Under the pieces are notes generated by a model, which searched no databases, was not told the origin of the DNA, and was given only the letters and a program-made list of their open reading frames with translations. Both the position numbers and the translations under genes were made by a program. Shown here one piece after another: positions 54,230 through 63,471 of a stretch of DNA of 64,000 nucleotides (its first letter is position 1; the number at the start of each line of letters is the position of its first letter). The DNA is from Planctomycetota bacterium. Lineage in GTDB: Bacteria; Planctomycetota; UBA1135; GCA-002686595. The DNA lies in NCBI GenBank assembly GCA_020638875.1, contig JACKHS010000011.1, forward strand, positions 1-64,000, in the 5' to 3' direction.

Positions 54230-57166
54230 TCAGCCTTGGAAGGAGGAGAGGTGGGCAGCGCGCAGGTCGCCGAGGTCGAGACGCGCCAGCACGTCGCCGC
54301 CGGCGCCGCGCAGCTCGAGCACCTTGTCGGCGCGTACGCGGCCCACGAGACCGAGCGGCAGACCGTCGAGGCGCGCCTCGAACTCGGCCTGGTGCTCGGG
54401 CGCGACCTCGACGAGGAAGCGCGTGCAGGACTCGGAGAACAGCGCCGTCGTGTCCGCGTCGTAGCCGCTCGGGAACGGCGTCGCCGGCACGCGCGCGAGG
54501 TCGACGTCGAGGCCCAGGCCGCCGGCGAAGGCCATCTCGGCCGCCGCCACCGCGAGGCCGCCCTCGGAGAGGTCGTGGCACGCCTGCACGTAGCCGCCGG
54601 CGATCGCGCGGTGCAGCGCGCGCAGCAGCGCGGGCGCCGCGGCGAGGTCGGGCGCGGGCACCACGCCGCCCGCGAGCCCGCGCACGCGGTGGTGCTCCGA
54701 ACCGCCGAGCTCGGCGCGCGTCAGGCCCACGACGTACACGAGGTCGCCGGCGCGCTTGGCGTCCATCGACACGGCGCGGCGTACGTCGGGCACGATCGAG
54801 AGGGCCGAGATGAGCAGCGTCGGCGGGATGGCGATAGAGCGGTCGCCTACGCGGTACTCGTTGTTGAGGCTGTCCTTGCCCGAGATGAACGGCGTGCCGT
54901 ACGCGAGCGCGGCGTCGCGGCAGGCCTCGGCGGCGAGCACCAGCGCGCCGAGGCGGTCGGGCTTGTCGCAGTTGCCCCACGAGAAGTTGTCGAGGATCGC
55001 CGTGTGGTCCGGGTCGCCGCCGACGGCCACCGCGTTGCGCAGCGCCTCGTCGATCACGGCGAGCGCCATGCGGCCCGGGTGCAGCAGCCCGTAGCGCGGG
55101 TTCGCGCCGCAGGTGATCGCGACGCCCTTGAGCGAGTCCTCGAGCGGGCGCAGCACCGCGCCGTCGCCGGGCGCGTCGCTCTTCACGCCGACGTTGGCCT
55201 TGAGCACGCTCATGCCCTGCACCTCGTGGTCGTACTGGCGCACGATCCACTCCTTGCTCGCGACGTTGGGCGTTCCGACGAGCGCGAGCACGGTGCGCGC
55301 GACGTCGTCGCAGCGCGGCGCGCCGGGGTCCGCGAGGTCGGGCGCCGTCCAGCTCGCGCGGCGCACGGGCCGCGGCGTGCCGTCGTGCAGGAACGCCATC
55401 TCCATGTCGCCGACCACCTCGCCGGCGTAGCGCAGCACGAGCCGGCCGCTGTCGGTGAAGCGACCGATGCAGGTGGCCTCGACCTCCTCGGCGGCGAACA
55501 CGGCCATGCACGCCTCGAGGTGCTCGGGCGGCACGGCCAGCACCATGCGCTCCTGCGCCTCGCTGATCCAGATCTCCTCCGGCGTCAGGCCGGGGTACTT
55601 GAGCGGCACGAGCTCGAGGTCGACCTCGGCGCCGCAGGTCTCGCCCATCTCACCGACGGCCGAGGAGAGGCCTCCCGCGCCGCAGTCGGTCACCGCGCGG
55701 TAGAGGCGCAGGTCGCGCGCGCGCAGCAGGCCGTCGAGGACGCGCTTCTCGGTGATCGGGTCGCCGATCTGCACGGCCGCGGACGAGACCATCTCGGACT
55801 CCTCGTGCAGCTCGGCCGAGGAGAACGTCGCGCCGTGGATGCCGTCGCGGCCGGTGCGCCCGCCGACCACCAGGATCGCGTCGCCCGGGTGGACCTCCTT
55901 GTGCGCGGCCCAGCGCGGCATCAGGCCGACCGTGCCGGCGTAGACCAGCGGGTTGGCGACGTAGCCCTCCTCGAACCAGACGCCGCCGCTGACGGTCGGG
56001 ATGCCCATGCGGTTGCCGTAGTCGCGCACGCCCGCGACGACGCCGCGCAGGATGCGACGCGGGTGCATGCAGCCCTTCGGGAGCGCCTCGCTCGCGAGGT
56101 CGCTGGGGCCGACGAAGAACGCGTCGGTGTTCGCGATCGGCTTGGCGCCCAGGCCCACGCCCAGGATGTCGCGGATCACGCCGCCGATGCCGGTGCCCGC
56201 GCCGCCGTACGGGTCGATCGCGCTGGGGTGGTTGTGCGTCTCGACCTTGAAGCACACGTCCCAGTCGCCGTCGAAGCGGATGATGCCGGCGTTGTCGTGG
56301 AACACGCTGACGCACCAGTCGCGGTCGAGCTCGTCGGTCGCGCGCTTGATGGTCGACTTGAGCAGGTTGTCGATGCGCCGCCCGTCCATGTCCACGATGC
56401 CGGCGAAGGTCTTGTGCTTGCAGTGCTCGCTCCACGTCTGCGCGAGCGTCTCGAGCTCGCACGCCGACGGTTCGCGGCCCTGCGCGGCGTAGTGCGCCTG
56501 GATGGCCTTCATCTCGACGAGGTTCAGGCTCAGCGCGCCGCGCTGGCTGATGTCGAGCAGCGTCGCGTCGTCCGCCGCGAGCAGCGGCACCTCGACGCGG
56601 CCGTGCAGCTTGGCCGGCGCGGGGCGGCCGTAGTGCAGGCCCTCGCCGCCGAGCGTCACGCTCTCGATGGTGTCGTTGGCGAGCACGCGCGAGGCGAGCT
56701 CCGCCAGCTCCGCTCCGCCGAGCGCGCCTTCGAGCTCCCACGCGTGGAAGGTCGAGACGAACACGTCGACGCCCGCCGGGACGAGCTCCGCCTTGCGCAG
56801 CGCGCGCTCGATCGTCAACGCGACGGGGTCCATCACGCCGGGCTTGCGCGCCACGAGCACCCGCGCGCCGGCGCCGACGTGCGGCTCCTGCTCGGGCGGC
56901 GTCGTGCGCACGTCGTCGAGCACGGGATCGGCCAGCAGCTCGCGCGTGATGCGCGCGACGTCCTCGGCCGAGAGCGCGGGGGGCAGCAGGAAGCCGCGGC
57001 CCAGGCGCGCGCGTTCGAGCCCCGTGATGCCCAGCTCGCGCGCCGCCGCGGGCAGGTGCGCGCCGTCGGGATCGTCGGCCGCGGACTTGCGGAACAGCTC
57101 GACGCGCCAGGCGTCGGGCAGGGTGGCGGCGGCGGTCGCGGAGGAGGTCGCGGCGGAAGAGCCCAT
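54230..57166 (-). CDS. purL: Phosphoribosylformylglycinamidine synthase synthetase subunit
   Basis: A 978-residue FGAM synthase subunit, longer than the 730-750 residues of small PurL. The first 230 residues hold an N-terminal domain with a PurS-like stretch ('RVLVARKPGVMDPVALTIERAL' near residue 105). The catalytic part has 'TLAQTWSEHCKHKTF', 'CFKVETHNHPSAIDPYGGAGTGIGGVIRDI', 'TGRDGIHGATFSS', 'FISGKDSLNNEY' and 'VQACHDLSEGGLAVAAAEMAF'. It uses ATP and glutamine-derived ammonia to make FGAM. The start at 57166 gives MGSSAATSS…; accA diverges upstream. Confidence 0.95.
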   Translation of the reverse strand: MGSSAATSSATAAATLPDAWRVELFRKSAADDPDGAHLPAAARELGITGLERARLGRGFLLPPALSAEDVARITRELLADPVLDDVRTTPPEQEPHVGAGARVLVARKPGVMDPVALTIERALRKAELVPAGVDVFVSTFHAWELEGALGGAELAELASRVLANDTIESVTLGGEGLHYGRPAPAKLHGRVEVPLLAADDATLLDISQRGALSLNLVEMKAIQAHYAAQGREPSACELETLAQTWSEHCKHKTFAGIVDMDGRRIDNLLKSTIKRATDELDRDWCVSVFHDNAGIIRFDGDWDVCFKVETHNHPSAIDPYGGAGTGIGGVIRDILGVGLGAKPIANTDAFFVGPSDLASEALPKGCMHPRRILRGVVAGVRDYGNRMGIPTVSGGVWFEEGYVANPLVYAGTVGLMPRWAAHKEVHPGDAILVVGGRTGRDGIHGATFSSAELHEESEMVSSAAVQIGDPITEKRVLDGLLRARDLRLYRAVTDCGAGGLSSAVGEMGETCGAEVDLELVPLKYPGLTPEEIWISEAQERMVLAVPPEHLEACMAVFAAEEVEATCIGRFTDSGRLVLRYAGEVVGDMEMAFLHDGTPRPVRRASWTAPDLADPGAPRCDDVARTVLALVGTPNVASKEWIVRQYDHEVQGMSVLKANVGVKSDAPGDGAVLRPLEDSLKGVAITCGANPRYGLLHPGRMALAVIDEALRNAVAVGGDPDHTAILDNFSWGNCDKPDRLGALVLAAEACRDAALAYGTPFISGKDSLNNEYRVGDRSIAIPPTLLISALSIVPDVRRAVSMDAKRAGDLVYVVGLTRAELGGSEHHRVRGLAGGVVPAPDLAAAPALLRALHRAIAGGYVQACHDLSEGGLAVAAAEMAFAGGLGLDVDLARVPATPFPSGYDADTTALFSESCTRFLVEVAPEHQAEFEARLDGLPLGLVGRVRADKVLELRGAGGDVLARLDLGDLRAAHLSSFQG

Positions 57167-57352
57167 GGGTCGTGGCGGTGTGCGGGAGGGCCGTGGCGGG
57201 ACGAGCGGCGGCCATGGTACTGCGCCCGCGAGAGCGATTCAGCCCGCCAGCGCGGCACCTTTCGCGCTCCTCGGCGCTTGCGTCCGTGCGGCCCCTCCAG
57301 GAACATGCGCTGCCGTGCCCTCCCGCAGGAGGCACGCCTACCGCGGGAGCGC

Positions 57353-58315
57353 ATGAACTTCGAAGCCGACATCCAGGAGCTCGAGTCCCAGCTCGCCGAG
57401 CTGAAGGAGCTCTCCGAGCGCACCAAGCTCGACCTCACCGACGAGATCGCCACGCTGACGCAGCGCCTGCAGGCGGCCATCCAGGCCACGTACTCGGGCC
57501 TCGGCGCCTGGGAGCGCGTCAGCGTCGCGCGGCACCCCGAGCGGCCGGTCGCCTCCGACTACGTCGGCACGATCCTCGACGACTTCATCGAGCTGCACGG
57601 TGACAAGGTCTTCGGCGACGACCGCGCCATGCTCACCGGCCTCGCGCGCATGGGCGAGCAGCGCTTCATGCTGATCGCGCACCGCAAGGGCCGCACGACC
57701 AAGGAGCGCCTCGCGTGCAACTTCGGCTGCGCGCACCCCGAGGGCTACCGCAAGGCCCTGCGCAAGATGCGCCTCGCCGAGAAGATGGGCCTGCCCATCG
57801 TGACCATGATCAACACGCCCGGCGCGTACCCCGGCATCGGCGCGGAGGAGCGCGGCCAGGCCGAGGCGATCGCCGAGAACATCCTGCAGATGTTCGACAT
57901 CCGCGTGCCGATCCTCGTCATGGTGATCGGCGAGGGCGGCTCGGGCGGCGCGCTGGGGATCGGGATCGGAGACCGCGTGCTCATGATGGAGTTCGCGTAC
58001 TACTCGGTCATCAGCCCCGAGGGCTGCGCCGCGATCCTGTGGAAGGACGGCAGCCGCACGCCCGACGCGGCCGAGGCGCTGAAGCTCACGGCGGGGGATC
58101 TGACGCAGCTGGGTCTGGTCGACGACGTCGTGCCGGAGCCGGTGGGCGGTGCGCACCGCGATCGCGAGAAGGCGATGGCGACGGTGCGCGCGACGGTGAT
58201 CCGGGAGCTGGAGGCGCTGAAGCAGGTGCCGATCGAGGAACTGCTCGAGCGGCGCATGCGCAAGTTCCGCAAGGCCGGGGAGATCGCGGGGCGGTTCCCG
58301 GAGGTCGTCGGGTAG
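57353..58315 (+). CDS. accA: Acetyl-CoA carboxylase carboxyltransferase subunit alpha
   Basis: A 320-residue protein of normal length for AccA. Start ATG 57353 (MNFEADIQELESQLAELKELSE). N-terminal helical segment, then the crotonase-fold carboxyltransferase domain: 'ARHPERPVASDYVGTILDDFIELHGDKVFGDDRAMLTGLARM', 'NFGCAHPEGYRKALRKMRLAEKMGLPIVTMINTPGAYPGIGAEERGQAEAIAENI', 'GEGGSGGALGIGIGDRVLMMEFAYYSVISPEGCAAILWKD'. It pairs with AccD to make malonyl-CoA for fatty acid synthesis. accD is not in the window. A REP palindrome begins 20 bases after the stop. Confidence 0.97.
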   Translation: MNFEADIQELESQLAELKELSERTKLDLTDEIATLTQRLQAAIQATYSGLGAWERVSVARHPERPVASDYVGTILDDFIELHGDKVFGDDRAMLTGLARMGEQRFMLIAHRKGRTTKERLACNFGCAHPEGYRKALRKMRLAEKMGLPIVTMINTPGAYPGIGAEERGQAEAIAENILQMFDIRVPILVMVIGEGGSGGALGIGIGDRVLMMEFAYYSVISPEGCAAILWKDGSRTPDAAEALKLTAGDLTQLGLVDDVVPEPVGGAHRDREKAMATVRATVIRELEALKQVPIEELLERRMRKFRKAGEIAGRFPEVVG

Positions 58316-58334
58316 AGGGGGGGGGCGCGGCGGC

Positions 58335-58512
58335 GGGGAGTGGCGCTCGGGCTCGGGTTCGAGCAGAGCGTGGTGCGGAGCGGCGGGGACGCCCCACCGC
58401 CCGTCCGCGCCTGCCGTCACCGTCGCCTTCGGCCCGGACCTCGCAAGCGAGGGCCGAAGGCGACGGTGACGGCAGGCGCGGACGGACGGCGGGGCTGGGG
58501 GGAGGTCTGTGC
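58335..58512. repeat. REP-like element, left copy
   Basis: A copy of a repeat of roughly 175 bases. Its core is a 35-bp perfect palindrome arm pair at 58401-58435 and 58451-58485 around a 15-base loop that itself has a CTCGC/GCGAG stem. The same element, inverted, lies at 60518-60691, on the far side of the transposase gene. It also sits where an accA terminator would be expected. RNA or single-stranded DNA would fold into a very stable hairpin. Confidence 0.85.
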
Positions 58513-58980
58513 AGTTGAGCCGGGTGAGCTGCGACCGATCGGGGCCGGGGGCGCGGGGGGATTGCGCGAGAGCCGGCGAGTCGGAGATGTATGGGGAGTC
58601 GCGGATTTCGGCGAGGGGCGGAGTGTCGCGTAGGGCAGGGCCCGAGCTGGCGAGTGTTCCGCGCGCGCCGCTGCGCGCGTCGTGATGCGGGCGTCGTGAA
58701 GTGCCCGCCGTGAAGTGCCCGCCGTGAAGTGCGGCGAGAAGCGTGGCCTGTTGCGCGACGGAGGCCGAGCGAGCGCGCCGAGGAGACGCCGCGCGCCGTG
58801 GGCGCTGGGCGCGCAGGGCGGTTCGCGCGAGTCCTGCAGGGCGAGCGGCGGTGTGCCGGTGGTGGAGTGACGGTGCGCCGTCGACCCCGCGTGCGCGCCG
58901 TGCGCGGGGGGGAACTCGTGGCCGCGTCCGCGCCGCGGCTGCGACGCGTGGGCGCCGGAGCGTCGGCGAAGAGCGCCGGC
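58513..58980. other. Gene-free stretch between REP copy and transposase gene
   Basis: No plausible gene is seen. It holds a short tandem repeat (58695-58732) and, at 58724-58750, a diverged echo of the transposase 3' end (CGTGAAGTGC…GCGAGAAGCG, compare about 59010-59035). It looks like degraded non-coding DNA of the element. Confidence 0.55.
58695..58732 (+). repeat. 14-bp tandem repeat, about 2.7 units
   Basis: Unit CGTGAAGTGCCCGC at 58695-58708 and 58709-58722, then a partial third copy to 58732. The unit resembles the 3' end of the neighbouring transposase gene. Confidence 0.8.
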
Positions 58981-59673
58981 TCAGGCCGCGCGGACGACGC
59001 GTGGCTTCGGCGTGAAGTGCAGCGAGAAGCGGCCGTAGCGCTTCACGCACTCGCGCAAGGTCCACGGCGGGGGAGCGACGTGGGAGCCGCGAGCGCGCGG
59101 GTCCCAGTCGGCCGCGAAGTCGGACCAGCCGTCGAAGTAGCGACCGGACGAGAACAGGTCGGGCGCGACCGCGGCGCGGCCGGCGCCCGAGCCGTGCTTG
59201 TTGTGGTTGCAGAGCACGTAGCGCAACGCGTGCCACAGGCGGCCGAGCGACTTCAGCACCTCGTCGTGGAAGCGCTGGGCGAAGACGCGACCGGCTCGTC
59301 CCCAGCGCTGGTTCAGGTTGCGAGCGATGCGCGTGCACAGCGACTTCATGCCGCGCGCCAAGGCGTCGCTCGAGTCGGCGGCGAGGACGAGGTGCAGGTG
59401 GTCGTGCTGGATCGAGAAGTGATGGATGCGGAAGTCGGCGCGCTGCGCGGCGCGGATCGCCTCGACGCAGACCTCGCCGCCGTCGGGCGAGCGGAGCGAA
59501 GGCAGGCCGGCGCAGAGCTTCGTCGTGACGAGGCGCAGGTGGCTCTTGCAGACGGAGCGACGCGGAGCGTGGGGGACGTGGCCGTGCTTCTTCTTGCGGC
59601 CGGCGTTGTCGCGCGCGCCGCCCCAGGTCGGCGCGTCGACGAAGGCGAAGGTCGATTGCTGTGCGAGCGTCAT
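58981..59673 (-). CDS. REP-associated tyrosine transposase (RAYT, Y1_Tnp/TnpA_REP)
   Basis: A 230-residue HUH single-stranded-DNA transposase. The start at 59673 (MTLAQQSTFAFVDAPTWGGARDNAGRKKKH) is preferred; the N-terminal 'GGARDNAGRKKKHGHVPHAPR' corresponds to the RGGARPGAGRKP…VPHR stretch of this family. Residues 80-95 give 'DFRIHHFSIQHDHLHLVL' with the HUH pair His92/His94; the likely catalytic tyrosine is Tyr152 in 'HALRYVLCNHNKHG'. RAYTs bind and cut REP hairpins. Here inverted copies of a large palindrome flank the gene at 58335-58512 and 60518-60691. The frame is intact, so activity is possible. Confidence 0.88.
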   Translation of the reverse strand: MTLAQQSTFAFVDAPTWGGARDNAGRKKKHGHVPHAPRRSVCKSHLRLVTTKLCAGLPSLRSPDGGEVCVEAIRAAQRADFRIHHFSIQHDHLHLVLAADSSDALARGMKSLCTRIARNLNQRWGRAGRVFAQRFHDEVLKSLGRLWHALRYVLCNHNKHGSGAGRAAVAPDLFSSGRYFDGWSDFAADWDPRARGSHVAPPPWTLRECVKRYGRFSLHFTPKPRVVRAA

Positions 59674-60517
59674 GCTTGTTAGACGTGCGGCGTGGCCAAG
59701 GGTTTGCCGATACCTCTCGAAAACGATGTCCATTCCGCGAATGGAGTCGATCTTGATGACGGCTCGATGCTCTCGGCCAGAGCCCGCCGCACACGCGTCG
59801 AGTCGCTTTCATGCCCAGAGCAAGTCGACTCTCTCATGCCGGCAGAACTCACAACTCGCGCCTCGCTCCGCGATGCGACTCGGGCCGAATGAAGATCGAA
59901 GACGAACCTCGAACGCCTCGAGCGCCCGCGGCTTCGCCGCGGCGCGAGGCGTTCGAGCTCGATGCTGTCGATCGATCCGACCGACGCTGCGTTCGCACTT
60001 CGGTCTCGAACTTGATTCCGGCGCTCTTCCGCTTCGGCCCTCGGCTCGGCCGGTGCGAAGCTCGTGCCACAGCTCTCGTCCGAGTTCGACATGCCGTTCC
60101 TCGAGCACGGGTCCCCTCACTGCGGCGCGCGCGTTCGATCGCCTCGTGGCGAAACGACGGCGAGCGCTCCCATCGCCTTCTCGAACTTGATTCCGGCGCT
60201 CTTCCACTTCGCCACTCGACTCTGCCGGCGCGAGTGGCGGCCGCACTCTGCCCGAGTTCGACACGTCGATCTTCGATCGCTTGCCACCTCCCTGCGGCGC
60301 GCGACGTTCGAGCGTCTCGTGGCGGAGAGACTCCGCCTGCGGCGGTCACGGCGCCTTCTGGAACTGGACTCCGGCGCGCCTGCGCTTCGCCCAGCGAGCA
60401 GATGCGATCGATCGTCGAGCGCCGCCGCCGACCTCGCCCCGACCCGCCTCGAGCTCCGACCCGTCCGGGCTCCCCGCACCACGACACCACGGGCCTTCCC
60501 TGCCCGCTGCACCAGCC
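59674..60517. repeat. Gene-free stretch with a degenerate tandem repeat of about 175 bases
   Basis: No convincing gene. Units start near 60006, 60181 and 60359 (each with TCGAACTTGATTCCGGCGC or close variant, then a GAGTTCGACA block and a GCGGCGCGCGnnGTTCGA block), spacing 175 and 178 bases. A weaker unit may begin near 59831. Because the units diverge, several open frames on the minus strand give related short peptides ('KWKSAGIKFE', 'KRKSAGIKFE'); I regard these as by-products, not genes. Confidence 0.65.
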
Positions 60518-60691
60518 CAGACCTCCCCCAGCCCCGCCGTCCGTCCGCGCCTGCCGTCACCGTCGCCTTCGGCCCTCGCTTGCGAGGTCCGGGCCGAAGG
60601 CGACGGTGACGGCAGGCGCGGGCGGGCGGTGGGGCGTCCCCGCCGCTCCGCCCGACGTTCTGCTCGAACCCGAGCCCGAGCGCCGCTCCCC
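60518..60691. repeat. REP-like element, right (inverted) copy
   Basis: Reverse complement of the left element: palindrome arms at 60541-60575 and 60591-60625 (34 of 35 paired) around the complementary 15-base loop (60576-60590). Flanks such as the GGCTCGGGTTCGAGC block are also shared. The pair bounds the transposase unit. Confidence 0.85.
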
Positions 60692-60853
60692 CCGCCCCCG
60701 CCCCCGCGCACCGCCTCCACCCTCCCACCCTCCCCCGATCCCCTGAACTCCCCCCAACACCCCCCTCCCCACCCCCGTACCCCTTCCCTCACCCTCCTCC
60801 TGGCCGTACACCACCTCTGCCAACCTCTCCGGCAGCTCCCCCCGCGCCGAATC

Positions 60854-61567
60854 GTGGCCCTCAGTCCGCTGCAACCCACCGAGCCCGGCCCCGCCGCCTC
60901 TCCGACGCCCTCGGCACCTGTCGAGGATCCGAGAGCCGAGGACCACGCCCTCGTGCGCCTGGCGCAGACGGGGGACGAGGCGGCCTTCGCCGAGCTCTAC
61001 CGGCGGCACGATCGACGCGCCTGGAGGGTGGCGCGCAACCTGGTCCCTTCGGACGAGGACGCGCGCGACCTGGTGCAAGAGGCCTTCTTGCGGGTGTTCA
61101 AGAACCTCGAGCGGTTCGACTTCAACCACGCGTTCAGCACCTGGCTGTACCGCATCGTCACCAACCTCGCGATCGACCACCTGCGCAAGCGGCGCACGGC
61201 CTTCTCCACGTCCGGCACGGACGAGGACGAGCCTTCGCCGGAGCTGGTGGACACGCGCGTCGAGGCGCCCTCGGCCGAGCTCGAGCGCGAGGAGACGGTG
61301 AGCGAGGTCCAGGCCTGCTTGGACTCGCTGGCGCCGCACTTCCAGTCGGCGCTGGTGTTGCGCGAGCTCGAGGGGCTCCCGTGTCAGGAGATCGCCGAGA
61401 TCGTGGGCGCGACCCACGTGACGGTGCGCTGGCGTCTGCACCGCGGACGCAAGCTCTTCCAGGACGAGTGGGAGCGGCGGCAACGCAGCCGGGAGTCCGG
61501 CGGGCCGACCAACAGCGGGGACGACTTCCCCGTACACGACGACCTCTCCGAGGACTTCGACGACTGA
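60854..61567 (+). CDS. ECF-type sigma-70 family RNA polymerase sigma factor
   Basis: About 237 residues from GTG 60854 (VALSPLQPTEPGPAASP); the frame is open further upstream into the REP DNA, so the start is not sure. Sigma region 2: 'AFAELYRRHDRRAWRVARNLVPSDEDARDLVQEAFLRVFKNLERFDFNHAFSTWLYRIVTNLAIDHLRKRR'. Region 4: 'LDSLAPHFQSALVLRELEGLPCQEIAEIVGATHVTVRWRLHRGRKLFQDEW'. Acidic Ser-rich tail 'DDFPVHDDLSEDFDD'. It is followed after 22 bases by its likely anti-sigma factor, so it is probably held inactive until a signal arrives. Confidence 0.9.
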   Translation: MALSPLQPTEPGPAASPTPSAPVEDPRAEDHALVRLAQTGDEAAFAELYRRHDRRAWRVARNLVPSDEDARDLVQEAFLRVFKNLERFDFNHAFSTWLYRIVTNLAIDHLRKRRTAFSTSGTDEDEPSPELVDTRVEAPSAELEREETVSEVQACLDSLAPHFQSALVLRELEGLPCQEIAEIVGATHVTVRWRLHRGRKLFQDEWERRQRSRESGGPTNSGDDFPVHDDLSEDFDD

Positions 61568-61589
61568 GACCGGAGTCAGGAGCACGACC

Positions 61590-62237
61590 ATGACGATCCA
61601 CTGCACCGAAGCGCTGAGCGAGCTGCCCCTGTTCGTGGGCGGCGACCTCGAGCCCGAGACCCAGGAACGCATCGAGCGCCACGTCGAGCGCTGCGCCTCC
61701 TGCCGCGAAGCCCTGACGCGCGCCGAGGCTGCGCGCGGCGTGCTGCGCGATCACTTCGCAGCGCCCGGGATCGAGCTGCACACGCCCGACGTCTGGGGCG
61801 GCGTTCGCGCGGGCCTGCTCGAGGCCGGCCTGTTGCGCAGCGCGGCGTCCGCCGCTCCGGCGACGCCCGTCCTCGAACCCGCGCGACCGCCGCGCGGTCG
61901 CCTGCTGCGCTGGGTGCCCGTCGCGGCGGCCGCCGCGGGCCTGTTCTTCCTGGGCACGCGCTTCGGAGGCGGCTCGGGCGAGCTGCCGGCGCCGCCCGCC
62001 GGCGGGTCTGCGGGCCCGCAGCCGCTCGTGGCCGTCGAGACGCTGCCCGGCGGCGTGCTGCCGAACGCTGCGGGGCCGAACGGCGGCGAGCTGCTGGTGC
62101 CGCTCGAGGAGAACGCCTCGATGCTCTACGAGGCGCAGCCCTGGCTCGAACAGGGGCTCCCGCTCATCCCGCACGGTCCCGGCGGCGGCGCCTCGGCGGT
62201 GAGCTACTCGCCCGCGACGCGCGACGGCGTGCGCTAG
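61590..62237 (+). CDS. Membrane anti-sigma factor with zinc-finger (ZAS) domain
   Basis: A 215-residue protein. The N-terminal ZAS motif is complete: His31-x3-Cys35-x2-Cys38 ('HVERCASCREAL') with Cys5 before it. One membrane helix at about 107-125 ('VPVAAAAAGLFFLGT') separates the cytoplasmic ZAS domain from a Gly/Pro-rich exported part of about 90 residues. ZAS proteins bind and silence ECF sigma factors; the gene directly upstream is the obvious partner. Confidence 0.88.
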   Translation: MTIHCTEALSELPLFVGGDLEPETQERIERHVERCASCREALTRAEAARGVLRDHFAAPGIELHTPDVWGGVRAGLLEAGLLRSAASAAPATPVLEPARPPRGRLLRWVPVAAAAAGLFFLGTRFGGGSGELPAPPAGGSAGPQPLVAVETLPGGVLPNAAGPNGGELLVPLEENASMLYEAQPWLEQGLPLIPHGPGGGASAVSYSPATRDGVR

Positions 62238-62247
62238 GGAGGTCGAC

Positions 62248-63360
62248 GTGCGAACGCGCCGTCCGAATCGCCGCCGCGGCCTGCGCTGGTCGACCGGCGT
62301 CGCGGCCTGCCTCGTGGGCTTCTCGCTGGGGCTGCACGCGCAAGGCCTGGTCGAGACGTCGCCGAGCTCGCGCGCGCTGCGCCCGGTGCAACCCGAGGAG
62401 GACGTCGCCGCCCGCTGGCGCGCGCGGCTGACGAGTCAGGACCTCGACGCGCGCGAGGCGGCCTTCGGCGAGCTGGCCATCGCGGCCGCCCGCGACCCGC
62501 GCCTCGTGCAGGCGCTCGAGGAGTGGGCGGCCGGCGACGCGAGCTCGGAGCTGGCGTGGACCGCGCGCCTCGCGCTGCGTGAGCTCGACCACCCCGCGAC
62601 CTTGCCGGCGCTCCTGCGCCTGCGCCTGCAGCCCGCCGCGCTGGAGAGCGATCCGCTCACGCCGACGAGCCCGTTCTGCCAGACGCCCAAGCTCAGCTTG
62701 CTGTCGCCGCGCGTCGTCGACCTGCCGCACGGCACCGGCCGACTGCGCGTGATCGAGACGTACCGACTGGAGATCAAACCCGACGCGGCCACGCTGACCG
62801 TGACCAGCGAGGGCGCGCAGGGCGCCGACGAGCGCGTGTACGCGAGCGCCAGCTTGGCCGACCTCGTGGCCGAGCACCCCGACCTCGCGCGCGACGTCCC
62901 CGGGCTCGAAGAGCTCGCGACGCAGCCGATCGCCCACGGCGTGTACTACCAGTGGAAGGCGCGCAGCACCGCGCCCGTCCCCGGCAACGGTCCGCGCGTG
63001 CTGGCCTCGTCGCCGCTGGACGCGCTCTCCCGTGCGGAGACGCTGCCCACCGACATCCTGGGCGTGAAGTGCGTGCCCGTGACGACCGAGATCCACGGCG
63101 TGCTGCTCGGCCCCGGCGTGGGCTTGCGCGTCGAGCGCCGCGAGCCCGGCACGATCGCCGACCAGCTCGGCCTCGCGCGCGGCGACATCCTCACCGAGTT
63201 GAACGGCGTGCCGCTGTGCTCGGCCGACGAGCTGAGCCACCTGCTCTCCGAGGCGCAGGGCACGGGCCTGCAGGTGAAGATCCTCGACCGCTCGGGGCTC
63301 GAGCGGACGTTGACCTGGCTGCCGTCGCCCGGGCCGGCGCCCCAGCGGCGCAGCGAGTAG
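62248..63360 (+). CDS. Exported PDZ-domain protein
   Basis: A 370-residue protein. GTG 62248 has a GGGAGG site 5-10 bases upstream that overlaps the previous stop. An Arg-rich start and a hydrophobic segment ('STGVAACLVGFSLGLHAQG') act as signal anchor. A helical HEAT-like part (about 50-130) is followed by a central domain of unknown kind and a PDZ domain at about 288-360 ('VGLRVERREPGTIADQLGLARGDILTELNGVPLCSADELSHLL'). It probably binds protein C-termini in the periplasm and may report envelope stress to the sigma/anti-sigma pair in the same operon. No protease motif is visible. Confidence 0.8.
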   Translation: MRTRRPNRRRGLRWSTGVAACLVGFSLGLHAQGLVETSPSSRALRPVQPEEDVAARWRARLTSQDLDAREAAFGELAIAAARDPRLVQALEEWAAGDASSELAWTARLALRELDHPATLPALLRLRLQPAALESDPLTPTSPFCQTPKLSLLSPRVVDLPHGTGRLRVIETYRLEIKPDAATLTVTSEGAQGADERVYASASLADLVAEHPDLARDVPGLEELATQPIAHGVYYQWKARSTAPVPGNGPRVLASSPLDALSRAETLPTDILGVKCVPVTTEIHGVLLGPGVGLRVERREPGTIADQLGLARGDILTELNGVPLCSADELSHLLSEAQGTGLQVKILDRSGLERTLTWLPSPGPAPQRRSE

Positions 63361-63471
63361 GGTCCGGCCCCGCGGGAGCGGGCGCACGGCGCGCCGGCGG
63401 GTTGCCCCGCGGCGGGGGAGCGGGCAGGATCGGCGGCGGACCCACCCCCCGCGACCTCCGCCCCGCACGCC

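Noticed and set aside
57167..57352. Purine riboswitch or PurR operator between purL and accA
   Set aside because: No conserved purine aptamer core and no convincing palindrome were found.
54116..58315. One plus-strand frame of 1399 codons covering purL antisense and accA
   Set aside because: Only its last 320 residues are AccA; the rest is antisense to purL. The true start is ATG 57353.
59809..60728. Several overlapping small minus-strand frames in the repeat array (peptides such as KWKSAGIKFE)
   Set aside because: They appear once per repeat unit in differing frames and overlap one another; they reflect the repeat, not genes.
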